A stretch of 43,486 bases of DNA from contig JADFZO010000018.1 of assembly GCA_015232465.1 (NCBI GenBank), forward strand, positions 1 through 43,486, given 5' to 3'. A program made the position numbers and the translations under genes. The notes under the pieces were generated by a model. The model did not search any database. It had not been told where the DNA came from and saw nothing but the letters and a program-made list of their open reading frames with translations. Positions 34,557 to 41,691 of the stretch are shown here, one piece after another; positions within the stretch are counted from its first letter, which is position 1; every line of letters begins with the position of its first letter. The DNA comes from Desulfamplus sp. (GTDB lineage: Bacteria; Desulfobacterota; Desulfobacteria; Desulfobacterales; Desulfobacteraceae).

Positions 34557-35714
34557 CTATTTCAAATATCCCTGAATAAGCGTATCATCATCAAATCGCA
34601 TCACTTCAACTTTCCTAAGCTGCATGGCATCTTGCATAAAAAGCGGACTTTTCCCCCTGCAAACTGGCACGCCATCATCACCGCCTAAAATTTTTGGTGC
34701 GATGAAAAATAGAACTTTATTGACAATACCGCTTAAAAGGGCAGAGCCAATAACCGTTGACCCGCCTTCTATTAAAAGACTCATTATTTTCATCTTGCCA
34801 AGCTGCTCTAATAAATTTTCAAAATCTAAAAAATTTTCTTTTTTAGCAACAGTAATAACAGTTACGCCCATATCTTCTAAAATGGCACGTTTTTTAGAGT
34901 TAGCATCTGCAGAAGTAGCGATAATAGTGCTTGCATTAGATTTTTGCGTTAAAATATTTGATTCAAGATTAATAGATAAATTGGAATCAAGAATAACTCT
35001 ATGAGGGTCTTTAGCCTCTTTATTTTTAATACGGGCAGTTAATGAGGGGTTATCTTTATGAAGAGTGCCAGAGCCAACAAGAATTGCATCATAGGCGTGT
35101 CTTAGTTCATGGACAAATTGGCGAGATTTTTCGCAGGTAATCCATTTAGAATCGCCAGTTGATGTTGCAATTCTGCCATCAAGAGTTGACGCACATTTTA
35201 GAACCACAAAGGGCTTTTTGTCGTTTTGTATATACCAGATAAAATCTTCAATAAGTGCTCGAGCCTCATCTTTGCACAACCCAACTTCAACCGCTATTCC
35301 ATGCTCACGAAGATATTGAATCCCTCCACCTGCAACAAAGGGGTTGGGGTCTTCAGTTGCCACAATAACACGCTTAATGGCTGATTCTATTATCTTTTTT
35401 GTGCATGGAGGAGTCTTTCCATAATGGTTGCATGGCTCTAAAGTAACGTAAATATCACTTCCATAGGCACGCTCTCCAGCATCTTCTATAGCCTCAACCT
35501 CAGCGTGGGCAAGCCCATAACCTCTATGCCAACCCCTACCAACTACTTGACCGTTGTTGACAACAACCGCCCCAACCATTGGGTTTGGTGAAGTGTAACC
35601 TCTGCCATTTGCAGCTAAAGATATAGCCTCTTTCATGTAGCAAATATCACTATTATCTATTGAGGGTGGTTGTTTGGGGTTGTGAATGTTGGAATTGTTG
35701 TTATGGCTACTCAT
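34557..35714 (-). CDS. ribD: Bifunctional diaminohydroxyphosphoribosylaminopyrimidine deaminase / 5-amino-6-(5-phosphoribosylamino)uracil reductase
   Basis: Catalyses deamination and then reduction in riboflavin synthesis. The N-terminal cytidine-deaminase-like half has TSPNPMVGAVVV, the zinc site HAEVEAI, and TLEPCNHYGKTPPC with both cysteines. The C-terminal reductase half has VVLKCASTLDGRIA, ITCEKSR and LLIEGGSTVIGSALL. A GTG at 35723 is in frame, but the ATG at 35714 overlaps the nrdR stop (ATGAGTAG) and is preferred, giving 385 residues. The N-terminus carries about 26 extra Asn/Ser-rich residues before DICYMKEAI. Confidence 0.94.
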   Translation of the reverse strand: MSSHNNNSNIHNPKQPPSIDNSDICYMKEAISLAANGRGYTSPNPMVGAVVVNNGQVVGRGWHRGYGLAHAEVEAIEDAGERAYGSDIYVTLEPCNHYGKTPPCTKKIIESAIKRVIVATEDPNPFVAGGGIQYLREHGIAVEVGLCKDEARALIEDFIWYIQNDKKPFVVLKCASTLDGRIATSTGDSKWITCEKSRQFVHELRHAYDAILVGSGTLHKDNPSLTARIKNKEAKDPHRVILDSNLSINLESNILTQKSNASTIIATSADANSKKRAILEDMGVTVITVAKKENFLDFENLLEQLGKMKIMSLLIEGGSTVIGSALLSGIVNKVLFFIAPKILGGDDGVPVCRGKSPLFMQDAMQLRKVEVMRFDDDTLIQGYLK

Positions 35715-36309
35715 TTTGCTCACTACTTATTGGCTGTTCGTTAGAAATCTGCCCGCTAATAGAGGCTGAATCTAAATTGATAGGTCGATCACTGTTGGCT
35801 ATTTGCTCCTCATCTACTATCTGCTCAATAAACTCATCTTCGTCTAAACGATCTTGATTTAATGTGTTAAGCCTTTTTAATGCATCAATAAAATCATCAA
35901 CACTGCTAAATTCTCTGTAAACCGAAGCAAATCGCACATAGGCAACGTCATCTATCTTGTGAAGATGGTGCATTATCTTTTCGCCAACAACGCTTGAAGG
36001 TATCTCTTTATAGTTTAAATCTCGCAATCCGCGCTCAATAATATCTACCAACTCCTCAATCTTAGCCATGCTTATAGCACGTTTTTCACACGCTTTTTTT
36101 ATCCCTGATAGAATCTTAGCACGAATAAACTCCTCTCTTCGACCATCTTTTTTTACGATCATAACAGGGAGGTCTTCTACTGTCTCAAAAGTTGTAAATC
36201 TACGTGAACACTCCTGACACTCTCTGCGTCTTCGTATCTCCATCTCTGTTCTGCTTAATCTGGAGTCAATAACTCGATTATTTAATTTACCACAAAATGG
36301 ACATCGCAT
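35707..36309 (-). CDS. nrdR: Transcriptional regulator NrdR with extended C-terminus
   Basis: Repressor of ribonucleotide reductase genes that senses ATP/dATP. The zinc ribbon C3-P-F-C6 and C31-Q-E-C34 is followed by an ATP-cone (VIVKKDGRREEF to about residue 145). At 200 residues it is about 45 longer than usual; the extra tail is acidic and Ser/Asn-rich (EDEFIEQIVDEEQIAN onward) and looks disordered. It overlaps ribD by 8 bases and follows the dCMP deaminase by 53 bases. The association with nucleotide-metabolism genes fits its role. Its target operators are outside the window. Confidence 0.93.
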   Translation of the reverse strand: MRCPFCGKLNNRVIDSRLSRTEMEIRRRRECQECSRRFTTFETVEDLPVMIVKKDGRREEFIRAKILSGIKKACEKRAISMAKIEELVDIIERGLRDLNYKEIPSSVVGEKIMHHLHKIDDVAYVRFASVYREFSSVDDFIDALKRLNTLNQDRLDEDEFIEQIVDEEQIANSDRPINLDSASISGQISNEQPISSEQNE

Positions 36310-36362
36310 ATTTGACCTCGCAGTTAATAAGGGTAAAGTAATCAGTAAATAGCCGTAAAGAT

Positions 36363-36812
36363 TTAGATTATAGGGAAAAGCTCGATTTTTGCCTCTTCAA
36401 ACATCTTAATCGAAATTGGAGCATTATACCTGTTTCTAAAGTATACAGAGGTAATGCCAGCATTAATTATCATCTTTGCACAAATAGAACATGGAAGGTC
36501 TGTGCAGTATAAAGTTGAGCCACTAACTGATACTCCATGACAAGCAGCTTGAATAATTGCGTTTTGCTCTGCGTGAACTCCGCGGCAAAGCTCATGCTTC
36601 TCGCCAGATGGAATTTGCATCTGTTCGCGAAGACAGCCAGTCTCAGTGCAGTGGGCAATCTTTGAAGGGGCACCATTATAACCGCTGCATAAAATCCTTT
36701 TATCTTTAACAAGAATAGCCCCAACTTTGCGTCTAATGCAGGTTGATCGGGTGGCAACTAAATCAGCAATGCTCATAAAGTATGTTGTCCATGATGGGCG
36801 TTCTTGCTGCAT
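36363..36812 (-). CDS. Deoxycytidylate (dCMP) deaminase family protein
   Basis: Zinc enzyme that converts dCMP to dUMP for thymidylate synthesis. In 149 residues it has the family start [37 protein letters not shown], the zinc-site GVHAEQNAI and [11 protein letters not shown] with two ligand cysteines. The frame opens earlier at a GTG (36830) that overlaps glyA. The ATG at 36812, which follows the glyA stop by 4 bases, fits family N-termini better. It is also similar to ComEB, but no competence genes are nearby. Together with NrdR and GlyA downstream and upstream it forms a nucleotide and one-carbon block. Confidence 0.9.
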   Translation of the reverse strand: MQQERPSWTTYFMSIADLVATRSTCIRRKVGAILVKDKRILCSGYNGAPSKIAHCTETGCLREQMQIPSGEKHELCRGVHAEQNAIIQAACHGVSVSGSTLYCTDLPCSICAKMIINAGITSVYFRNRYNAPISIKMFEEAKIELFPII

Positions 36813-36816
36813 AATT

Positions 36817-38058
36817 TTAGACCAAATCACTATAAATTGGAAAAGCGTTGCAAAGAGCCATAACTCTATCTTTTACCTGTCCAACATCGCATTTTTTATC
36901 AATCACATCGCAAATAAACTCTGCTACCTGATGCATCTCATCTTTTCCCATGCCGCGAGATGTCAAAAGTGCAGTTCCAATCCGTATTCCGCTTGTAACC
37001 AAAGGTCCGAGCTGATCATTAGGAACGCTGTTTTTATTGACAGTTATACCAGCAAGACCAAGCATGTTTTCAGCATCTTTGCCTGAAATTTTTTTGTTAG
37101 AGAGATTAAGCAGCATAAGATGGTTGTCAGTTCCGCCAGATACAAGATGAAAACCTTTTTGAATCAAGGCGTTAGCAAGAGTGGCAGCATTATCAACAAC
37201 ATTTTGCTGATAAATTTTAAAAGATGGCTCAAGAGCCTCTTTAAATGCAACAGCTTTTGCTGCAATTACGTGCATAAGGGGACCTCCTTGAATGCCGGGA
37301 AATATCTGACTTCTTATCTTTTGTGCATGAGTCTCTTTAGATAAAATTATCCCACCTCTTGGTCCTCTTAATGTCTTGTGCGTTGTTGATGTTACAACAT
37401 CAGCCAATGGAACTGGTGAAGGGTGAATACCAGCAGCAACAAGACCAGCAATATGTGCCATATCAACCATAAAAAATGCCCCATATTTTTGGGCAATCTC
37501 AGCAAATCCCTTAAAATCAATGGTGCGAGGATAGGCACTTGCACCAGCAAGAATAAGTTTAGGTTTGTGAGTTTTAGCAAGAGACTCAACATCATTAAGA
37601 TCGATCATCTCTGTCTTTTCTGAAAGTCCGTAGTGGACAAAATTAAAAAGTCTGCCTGAAAAGCTGACACTGCTTCCGTGCGTCAAATGTCCGCCATGTG
37701 AAAGACTCATGCCAAGTACTGTATCACCGGGTTCAAGCAGGGCAAAGTATGATGCCATATTTGCACCAGAACCAGAATGTGGCTGAACATTGGCATACTC
37801 AGCATTAAAAAGTCTTTTTAAACGCTCAATAGCAAGCTCCTCAACCCTATCAACATTAACGCAACCACCATAATATCTTTTTGCAGGATACCCTTCAGCA
37901 TATTTATTAGTTAAAACAGAGCCTTGAGCCTCCATTACCGCTTTGCTCACAATATTTTCTGAGGCTATCAGCTCAAGCCCACTATTTTGCCGTAACTCCT
38001 CATCTTTTATAATCCCAGCAACTTCAGGATCAATCTTTTCAACGCTGCTTATGTTCAA
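36817..38058 (-). CDS. glyA: Serine hydroxymethyltransferase
   Basis: PLP enzyme that converts serine and tetrahydrofolate to glycine and methylene-tetrahydrofolate. The 413 residues show the start [26 protein letters not shown] region with [23 protein letters not shown], the PLP-lysine segment [14 protein letters not shown] and [13 protein letters not shown]. The length is standard. It lies between rpiB (63-base gap) and the dCMP deaminase (4-base gap). Methylene-tetrahydrofolate feeds thymidylate synthesis, which links it to its downstream neighbour. Confidence 0.97.
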   Translation of the reverse strand: MNISSVEKIDPEVAGIIKDEELRQNSGLELIASENIVSKAVMEAQGSVLTNKYAEGYPAKRYYGGCVNVDRVEELAIERLKRLFNAEYANVQPHSGSGANMASYFALLEPGDTVLGMSLSHGGHLTHGSSVSFSGRLFNFVHYGLSEKTEMIDLNDVESLAKTHKPKLILAGASAYPRTIDFKGFAEIAQKYGAFFMVDMAHIAGLVAAGIHPSPVPLADVVTSTTHKTLRGPRGGIILSKETHAQKIRSQIFPGIQGGPLMHVIAAKAVAFKEALEPSFKIYQQNVVDNAATLANALIQKGFHLVSGGTDNHLMLLNLSNKKISGKDAENMLGLAGITVNKNSVPNDQLGPLVTSGIRIGTALLTSRGMGKDEMHQVAEFICDVIDKKCDVGQVKDRVMALCNAFPIYSDLV

Positions 38059-38099
38059 AACAAGCTCCTAAATTACTTTATAATTATTACCACTACAAT

Positions 38100-38125
38100 T
38101 TTTATGATCTAATTTTATGATCTAA
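38100..38125. repeat. Perfect tandem duplication of 13 bp over the rpiB stop codon
   Basis: TTTTATGATCTAA is present twice in direct succession (38100-38112 and 38113-38125). The second copy includes the stop codon of rpiB (38122-38124, minus strand). The duplication preserves the coding end and adds a spare copy in the gap before glyA. Confidence 0.7.
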
Positions 38126-38601
38126 GACTCTATGGAATGGATAGCCTCAATAGACTTAATTCTATCTAAATGCCTGCCACCTTCAAAAGGGGTTTTAAGC
38201 CATGTTTTAACTAACTCAAATGCAAGCACATCGCCAATCAATCTGCCGCCAAGTACAAGAATATTAGAATCATTGTGCATACGGCTCATTTTAGCAGAGA
38301 GAATATCGTTGCAAAGAGTAGCCCTTACATTATCAAATCTGTTAGCAGCAATCGACATTCCAATACCAGTTCCGCAAAGCAAAATCCCCCTTGAGAACTC
38401 CCCTCTTGAGACTGCACCAGCCACCTTTTTTGCGTAATCAACATAGTTTGAGGATAGTTCACTAAATGTTCCAGCATCTTTAACCTCAATGCCAAGAGAG
38501 CCAATAAATATACGAATCTTCTCTTTAAGCTGATAGGCAGCATGATCGCTACCAATTATAATAGGCTCAGTTTTATCTATATTTTCTTCGATACGCTCCA
38601 T
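38122..38601 (-). CDS. rpiB: Ribose-5-phosphate isomerase B
   Basis: Interconverts ribose 5-phosphate and ribulose 5-phosphate; the latter is also a substrate of RibBA, encoded later in the same block. The 159-residue protein has IIGSDHAAYQLKEKI near the N-terminus, the active-site loop LLCGTGIGMSIAANRF, RATLCND and MHNDSNILVLGGR. AAGAGGG precedes the ATG. The gene follows acpP by 36 bases. An N-terminal leader of about 14 residues precedes the usual start of the fold. Confidence 0.94.
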   Translation of the reverse strand: MERIEENIDKTEPIIIGSDHAAYQLKEKIRIFIGSLGIEVKDAGTFSELSSNYVDYAKKVAGAVSRGEFSRGILLCGTGIGMSIAANRFDNVRATLCNDILSAKMSRMHNDSNILVLGGRLIGDVLAFELVKTWLKTPFEGGRHLDRIKSIEAIHSIES

Positions 38602-38637
38602 ATTTACTGCCCTCTTAAATCGCTAAACTTTTATCTT

Positions 38638-38883
38638 TTATGATCTTGATTTTATATAATCTATGACATTTTTAACAGTTTTGAGCTTGTCTGAATCATC
38701 TTCGTCCATATCAATCTCAAACTGCTCCTCCATAGTCATCATAAGCTCAACAAGCATCAAAGAGTCAGCACCAAGATCATCAACAAGAGAGGCTTCTGGA
38801 ATAACATCGTCAATATCTATTCTTGAATCCACTCTTGAGAGTTTTTCAGCGATTATTTTTTTTACCTTTGTTTCAATACTCAT
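38638..38883 (-). CDS. acpP: Acyl carrier protein
   Basis: Small acidic carrier (81 residues) of fatty-acid chains. The phosphopantetheine serine is S41 in DDLGADSLMLVELMMTME, a slight variant of the common DSLDTVEL. It lies 113 bases after rpmF. In many relatives plsX, fabH, fabD and fabG stand between rpmF and acpP and fabF follows; none is here, so it could be the housekeeping ACP of a split cluster or a specialised copy. A perfect 13-bp inverted repeat (38930-38975) lies just upstream. Confidence 0.9.
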   Translation of the reverse strand: MSIETKVKKIIAEKLSRVDSRIDIDDVIPEASLVDDLGADSLMLVELMMTMEEQFEIDMDEDDSDKLKTVKNVIDYIKSRS

Positions 38884-38929
38884 ACGTTAAAAGTTCTCTG
38901 CAATTAAAATTTTTATAAAATTTGATATT

Positions 38930-38975
38930 TCTATGCAAGATGCTTTTAAATTAAAGAAAACTCATCTTGCATAGA
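38930..38975. repeat. 13-bp perfect inverted repeat between rpmF and acpP
   Basis: TCTATGCAAGATG (38930-38942) and CATCTTGCATAGA (38963-38975) pair perfectly around a 20-base AT-rich loop. It lies 21 bases after the rpmF stop and about 46 bases before the acpP start on the minus strand. No U-run follows, so a processing site, attenuator or operator is as likely as a terminator. Confidence 0.65.
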
Positions 38976-38996
38976 TTTAGGTTATTTTTCAAAGAA

Positions 38997-39191
38997 TTAC
39001 TCTTCTGATTGAGCAACACTTTGGCGAATCACACTTCTACCTCGATAGACACCGCACGCTAGACACGCTGCATGTGGCAACTTTGTCTCTTTACACTCTG
39101 GGCATGTTGTGTATGTTGGCACAGAAACTTTTTGATGAGTCCTTCTTTTTCTACCTCTACTTTTTGACACCTTCTTTTTAGGTACAGCCAT
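38997..39191 (-). CDS. rpmF: 50S ribosomal protein L32
   Basis: Structural protein of the large subunit. The 64 residues begin MAVPKKKVSKSRGRKRRTH and carry a four-cysteine zinc ribbon (CPECKETKLPHAACLACG), so this is the zinc-binding C+ form. AGGAG lies before the ATG. It is the first gene of the minus-strand block and has a good promoter upstream at 39262-39290. The upstream DUF177 gene, often adjacent to rpmF, is not present; a glycosyltransferase gene lies there instead. Confidence 0.95.
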   Translation of the reverse strand: MAVPKKKVSKSRGRKRRTHQKVSVPTYTTCPECKETKLPHAACLACGVYRGRSVIRQSVAQSEE

Positions 39192-39261
39192 TTTTATTCT
39201 CCTAACTATCTAATTTACTTTGCAATAATTAACTAAGGGTGTTCTACCAAATAAACATAAA

Positions 39262-39290
39262 TTTCTAATTTAATTATAAAGAGTTGTCAA
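39262..39290 (-). promoter_or_regulatory. Sigma-70-type promoter for rpmF
   Basis: On the minus strand a perfect -35 box TTGACA (39290-39285) lies 17 bases from TAGAAA (39267-39262). The leader to the rpmF ATG would be about 65 bases. A TATAAT also occurs between the boxes but with wrong spacing to the -35. Confidence 0.5.
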
Positions 39291-39316
39291 GCTAATTATC
39301 AGCAATCTAAGCAATT

Positions 39317-40774
39317 CTAATGTTGATCTATAACAGATAACCTAAAATGGCTTTTATGCACTCTGATATATGTTTGTAAAATCAAGGCAGTTAAAGGGGC
39401 AACCATAATCATAAATGAGATAGTTGTATCTTCTATCCAATCACCTGTGAGCTTATAGAGAATAAGAACCTTATACGATAATAAAACAGACCAACTTAAA
39501 GTTATTCCAGCAGTGTTAAAATTGGCATTAAGCTTAAATGGCAGTAGTGCCACAAGATATAAAGCATACCAAGGATAGAACGTTGGAGTAAGGATAATCC
39601 ATACAAGAGTTATCTTAAAGAGTGAATCTATTACTACACTTAACCTGCTATTATTATCACTATTTTTTAACGCACTATTTTTAAAAAAACGAACAAATAC
39701 AATAAAATATAAAAGCGTAAAAACGACAAAAATAATAGCTCGTGCTACGTTACCAGATTGAGCCGTGTAATGCAGCATAAAATTTCTCACAACCCTGAAA
39801 AAAAATCCTGAAAACTCCCAGTGTTGAAGATATTGATTGAGAGTTACAAAGCTCTTGATTATATCTGGGAAAAAAGGGGCGATAAATATCACAATAGCAA
39901 TTATGCAGCCTAAACTCATTACAAGTCTCATCTTCCTATATTTCATAAAAAGTAGAAGAAACGGCAGAAACATTAAAGGGAGCCATTTAGTCAAAATGGA
40001 GAGTCCCATAAATAGCCCTGCAAAGATTTGAGTAAAAATTGAACAATTCCACCAACTTTTTTTTGTTATTTTATAGTTTCTACTGGTGCTTGCTAAAAAT
40101 ATAGCCATTAGAAGAAAAAATATGGCTGCACCGTCAATATGCCCTGAATGTGCAATCTCAAGAACTGGCAGAGGGTGCCATGCGTAAATGGTTGAATAGC
40201 AGGCAGGCAATTTTAGCCTTTCAAGAATTTTGATAATCAAGATACAAGATAGCGTATCCATCATAAGCAGAACTAACTTTATGCCTACAAAGTTATCCGT
40301 GATGTTTAAAGCAGAATCTATAAAACTGCCAATTGCAAAGATTATTTGTGCTGCTGGGGGATAGATGGTTGTAAATTCAAGGTGGTTTACTAATAGTAGC
40401 AAGCTTGATATTTCTGGATATATATTTTTAACAAAATCTGATGATTGCCACTCTCCTAATAATTCAATTGGTGCATAGCTGTAAGGGTTCTCTCCATTAA
40501 TGAGCATAATCCCATCAAGGCAGTAGCGATATATATCGTCTGAAAGGGTTGGAGCTTGCAATAAAAAGAGCAGACGCAAAATAAGAGCAAAAACAATAAT
40601 AAAATAGGCAGATAGTTGCTCTTTTTTGCGATCCAACGCTACAATCAAAATGGTGATAAGTATAACAATCAAGCCTGATACTCCGATTAGCTTAGGAATA
40701 GCAAGGGAGATATCAGGCTCTACTGCAAGTGTTAAAAAAGAGAAAAAGATTAAGATTGGAATAGTTAGAATCAA
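39317..40774 (-). CDS. GT-C-type membrane glycosyltransferase (GT87/mannosyltransferase-like)
   Basis: Polytopic membrane protein of 485 residues with about 11-12 hydrophobic segments. The first extracytoplasmic loop carries the acidic motif SDDIYRYCLDGIM and the following NPYSYAP, as in GT-C enzymes that use polyprenyl-phosphate sugars. LSILTKWLPLMFLP and a PTFYPWYALYLVALLP segment are also typical. The only reasonable start in frame is a TTG (40774), with no clear ribosome-binding site; translation may depend on the outer-membrane protein gene 31 bases upstream. The sugar and acceptor are unknown. It is the last gene of its group. Confidence 0.75.
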   Translation of the reverse strand: MILTIPILIFFSFLTLAVEPDISLAIPKLIGVSGLIVILITILIVALDRKKEQLSAYFIIVFALILRLLFLLQAPTLSDDIYRYCLDGIMLINGENPYSYAPIELLGEWQSSDFVKNIYPEISSLLLLVNHLEFTTIYPPAAQIIFAIGSFIDSALNITDNFVGIKLVLLMMDTLSCILIIKILERLKLPACYSTIYAWHPLPVLEIAHSGHIDGAAIFFLLMAIFLASTSRNYKITKKSWWNCSIFTQIFAGLFMGLSILTKWLPLMFLPFLLLFMKYRKMRLVMSLGCIIAIVIFIAPFFPDIIKSFVTLNQYLQHWEFSGFFFRVVRNFMLHYTAQSGNVARAIIFVVFTLLYFIVFVRFFKNSALKNSDNNSRLSVVIDSLFKITLVWIILTPTFYPWYALYLVALLPFKLNANFNTAGITLSWSVLLSYKVLILYKLTGDWIEDTTISFMIMVAPLTALILQTYIRVHKSHFRLSVIDQH

Positions 40775-40805
40775 AATGTTTAAGCAGAAACTATCTCATT
40801 AGTGA

Positions 40806-41657
40806 TTAAGGCTGAAAACTCAAAGCCAATGTCCAAGTATCGCCTTTTGCTGTTGATTCTCCCCATAGTGCGGTAGTATAGCCAAGCTCAAGCCCCCATT
40901 GAGTCGTCATTTTATATCCAACAGTTAGATCAAGTTTGGTCAGATCATACTCAAAAGTGGCGGTTGGATTGCCGTAATTATCAACTTTATCGCTGCCATT
41001 ACCAGCATTTATAAGACCATCAATTTTTGCCCGTGTGTAGAACTCTTTGCCAAGATCAGAGCCAACTTCAATCAGATAACGAACCTCATCTGCTGGCTCT
41101 TCTGCTCTCCAGCGATAAGCTGACTCAAAATTCACATACCCCGGAATTATGTGCCAAAGAGAGCGACCATAGAGAAATCTTATTTCATAATCATATTGCC
41201 CGTTACCAAGAGGAAGTGCATCATCTTCGTCGTAGAGTTCAGGCACTTTTACCATACCCTGCACAGAAAAGACCCCAATCTTCCCTGAATGGAGCTGATA
41301 ACGTAGCCCTAAGTCAAAATCGCCAACTCCTCGTGTATCGTAGATAAAACGATAGTCTTCTTTACGTAAATCTTTATAGTAGATTGAGGCAATAGCAGTC
41401 AGTTGATCAACAATCCCATATTCCACGTAATAATTTAGGTTAAAATCGCGAAATTCACTATTTGATACCATACTTCTGCTCTCTCCATTTTGGTCAAATT
41501 CCTTATCTGCAAAATAGTAATTTGCTGCAAAACGGTGATAGCTCTTGCCTTTTTCCATAGTCCACGCCCCAGCAAACAGGTTGGAGCTTGTAACAATAAC
41601 CATGAACAGACCAGCAATACAGATAATTAAAAGATTAGTTAAAATGCTATTTTTCAC
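40806..41657 (-). CDS. Outer-membrane beta-barrel protein
   Basis: 283 residues: a signal peptide (1-~30, cleavage near LFAGAW) and alternating aromatic and polar strands typical of a transmembrane beta barrel, for example YHRFAANYYFADKEF, FNLNYYVEYGIVDQL and LDLTVGYKMTTQWGLELGYT. It ends in LALSFQP rather than a terminal Phe. No conserved enzymatic motif is visible. It lies 34 bases after the (Fe-S)/VTT gene and 31 bases before the glycosyltransferase, on one probable transcript. It might be a porin-like or transport-related protein of the envelope. Confidence 0.72.
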   Translation of the reverse strand: MKNSILTNLLIICIAGLFMVIVTSSNLFAGAWTMEKGKSYHRFAANYYFADKEFDQNGESRSMVSNSEFRDFNLNYYVEYGIVDQLTAIASIYYKDLRKEDYRFIYDTRGVGDFDLGLRYQLHSGKIGVFSVQGMVKVPELYDEDDALPLGNGQYDYEIRFLYGRSLWHIIPGYVNFESAYRWRAEEPADEVRYLIEVGSDLGKEFYTRAKIDGLINAGNGSDKVDNYGNPTATFEYDLTKLDLTVGYKMTTQWGLELGYTTALWGESTAKGDTWTLALSFQP

Positions 41658-41691
41658 CAGAAAATCCTCCGTTAGTTTTTTTGAATATTTT

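Noticed and set aside
36310..36362. FMN riboswitch controlling the riboflavin genes
   Set aside because: The gaps in nrdR-ribD-ribE-ribBA are too short for the conserved RFN element and no part of it was recognised.
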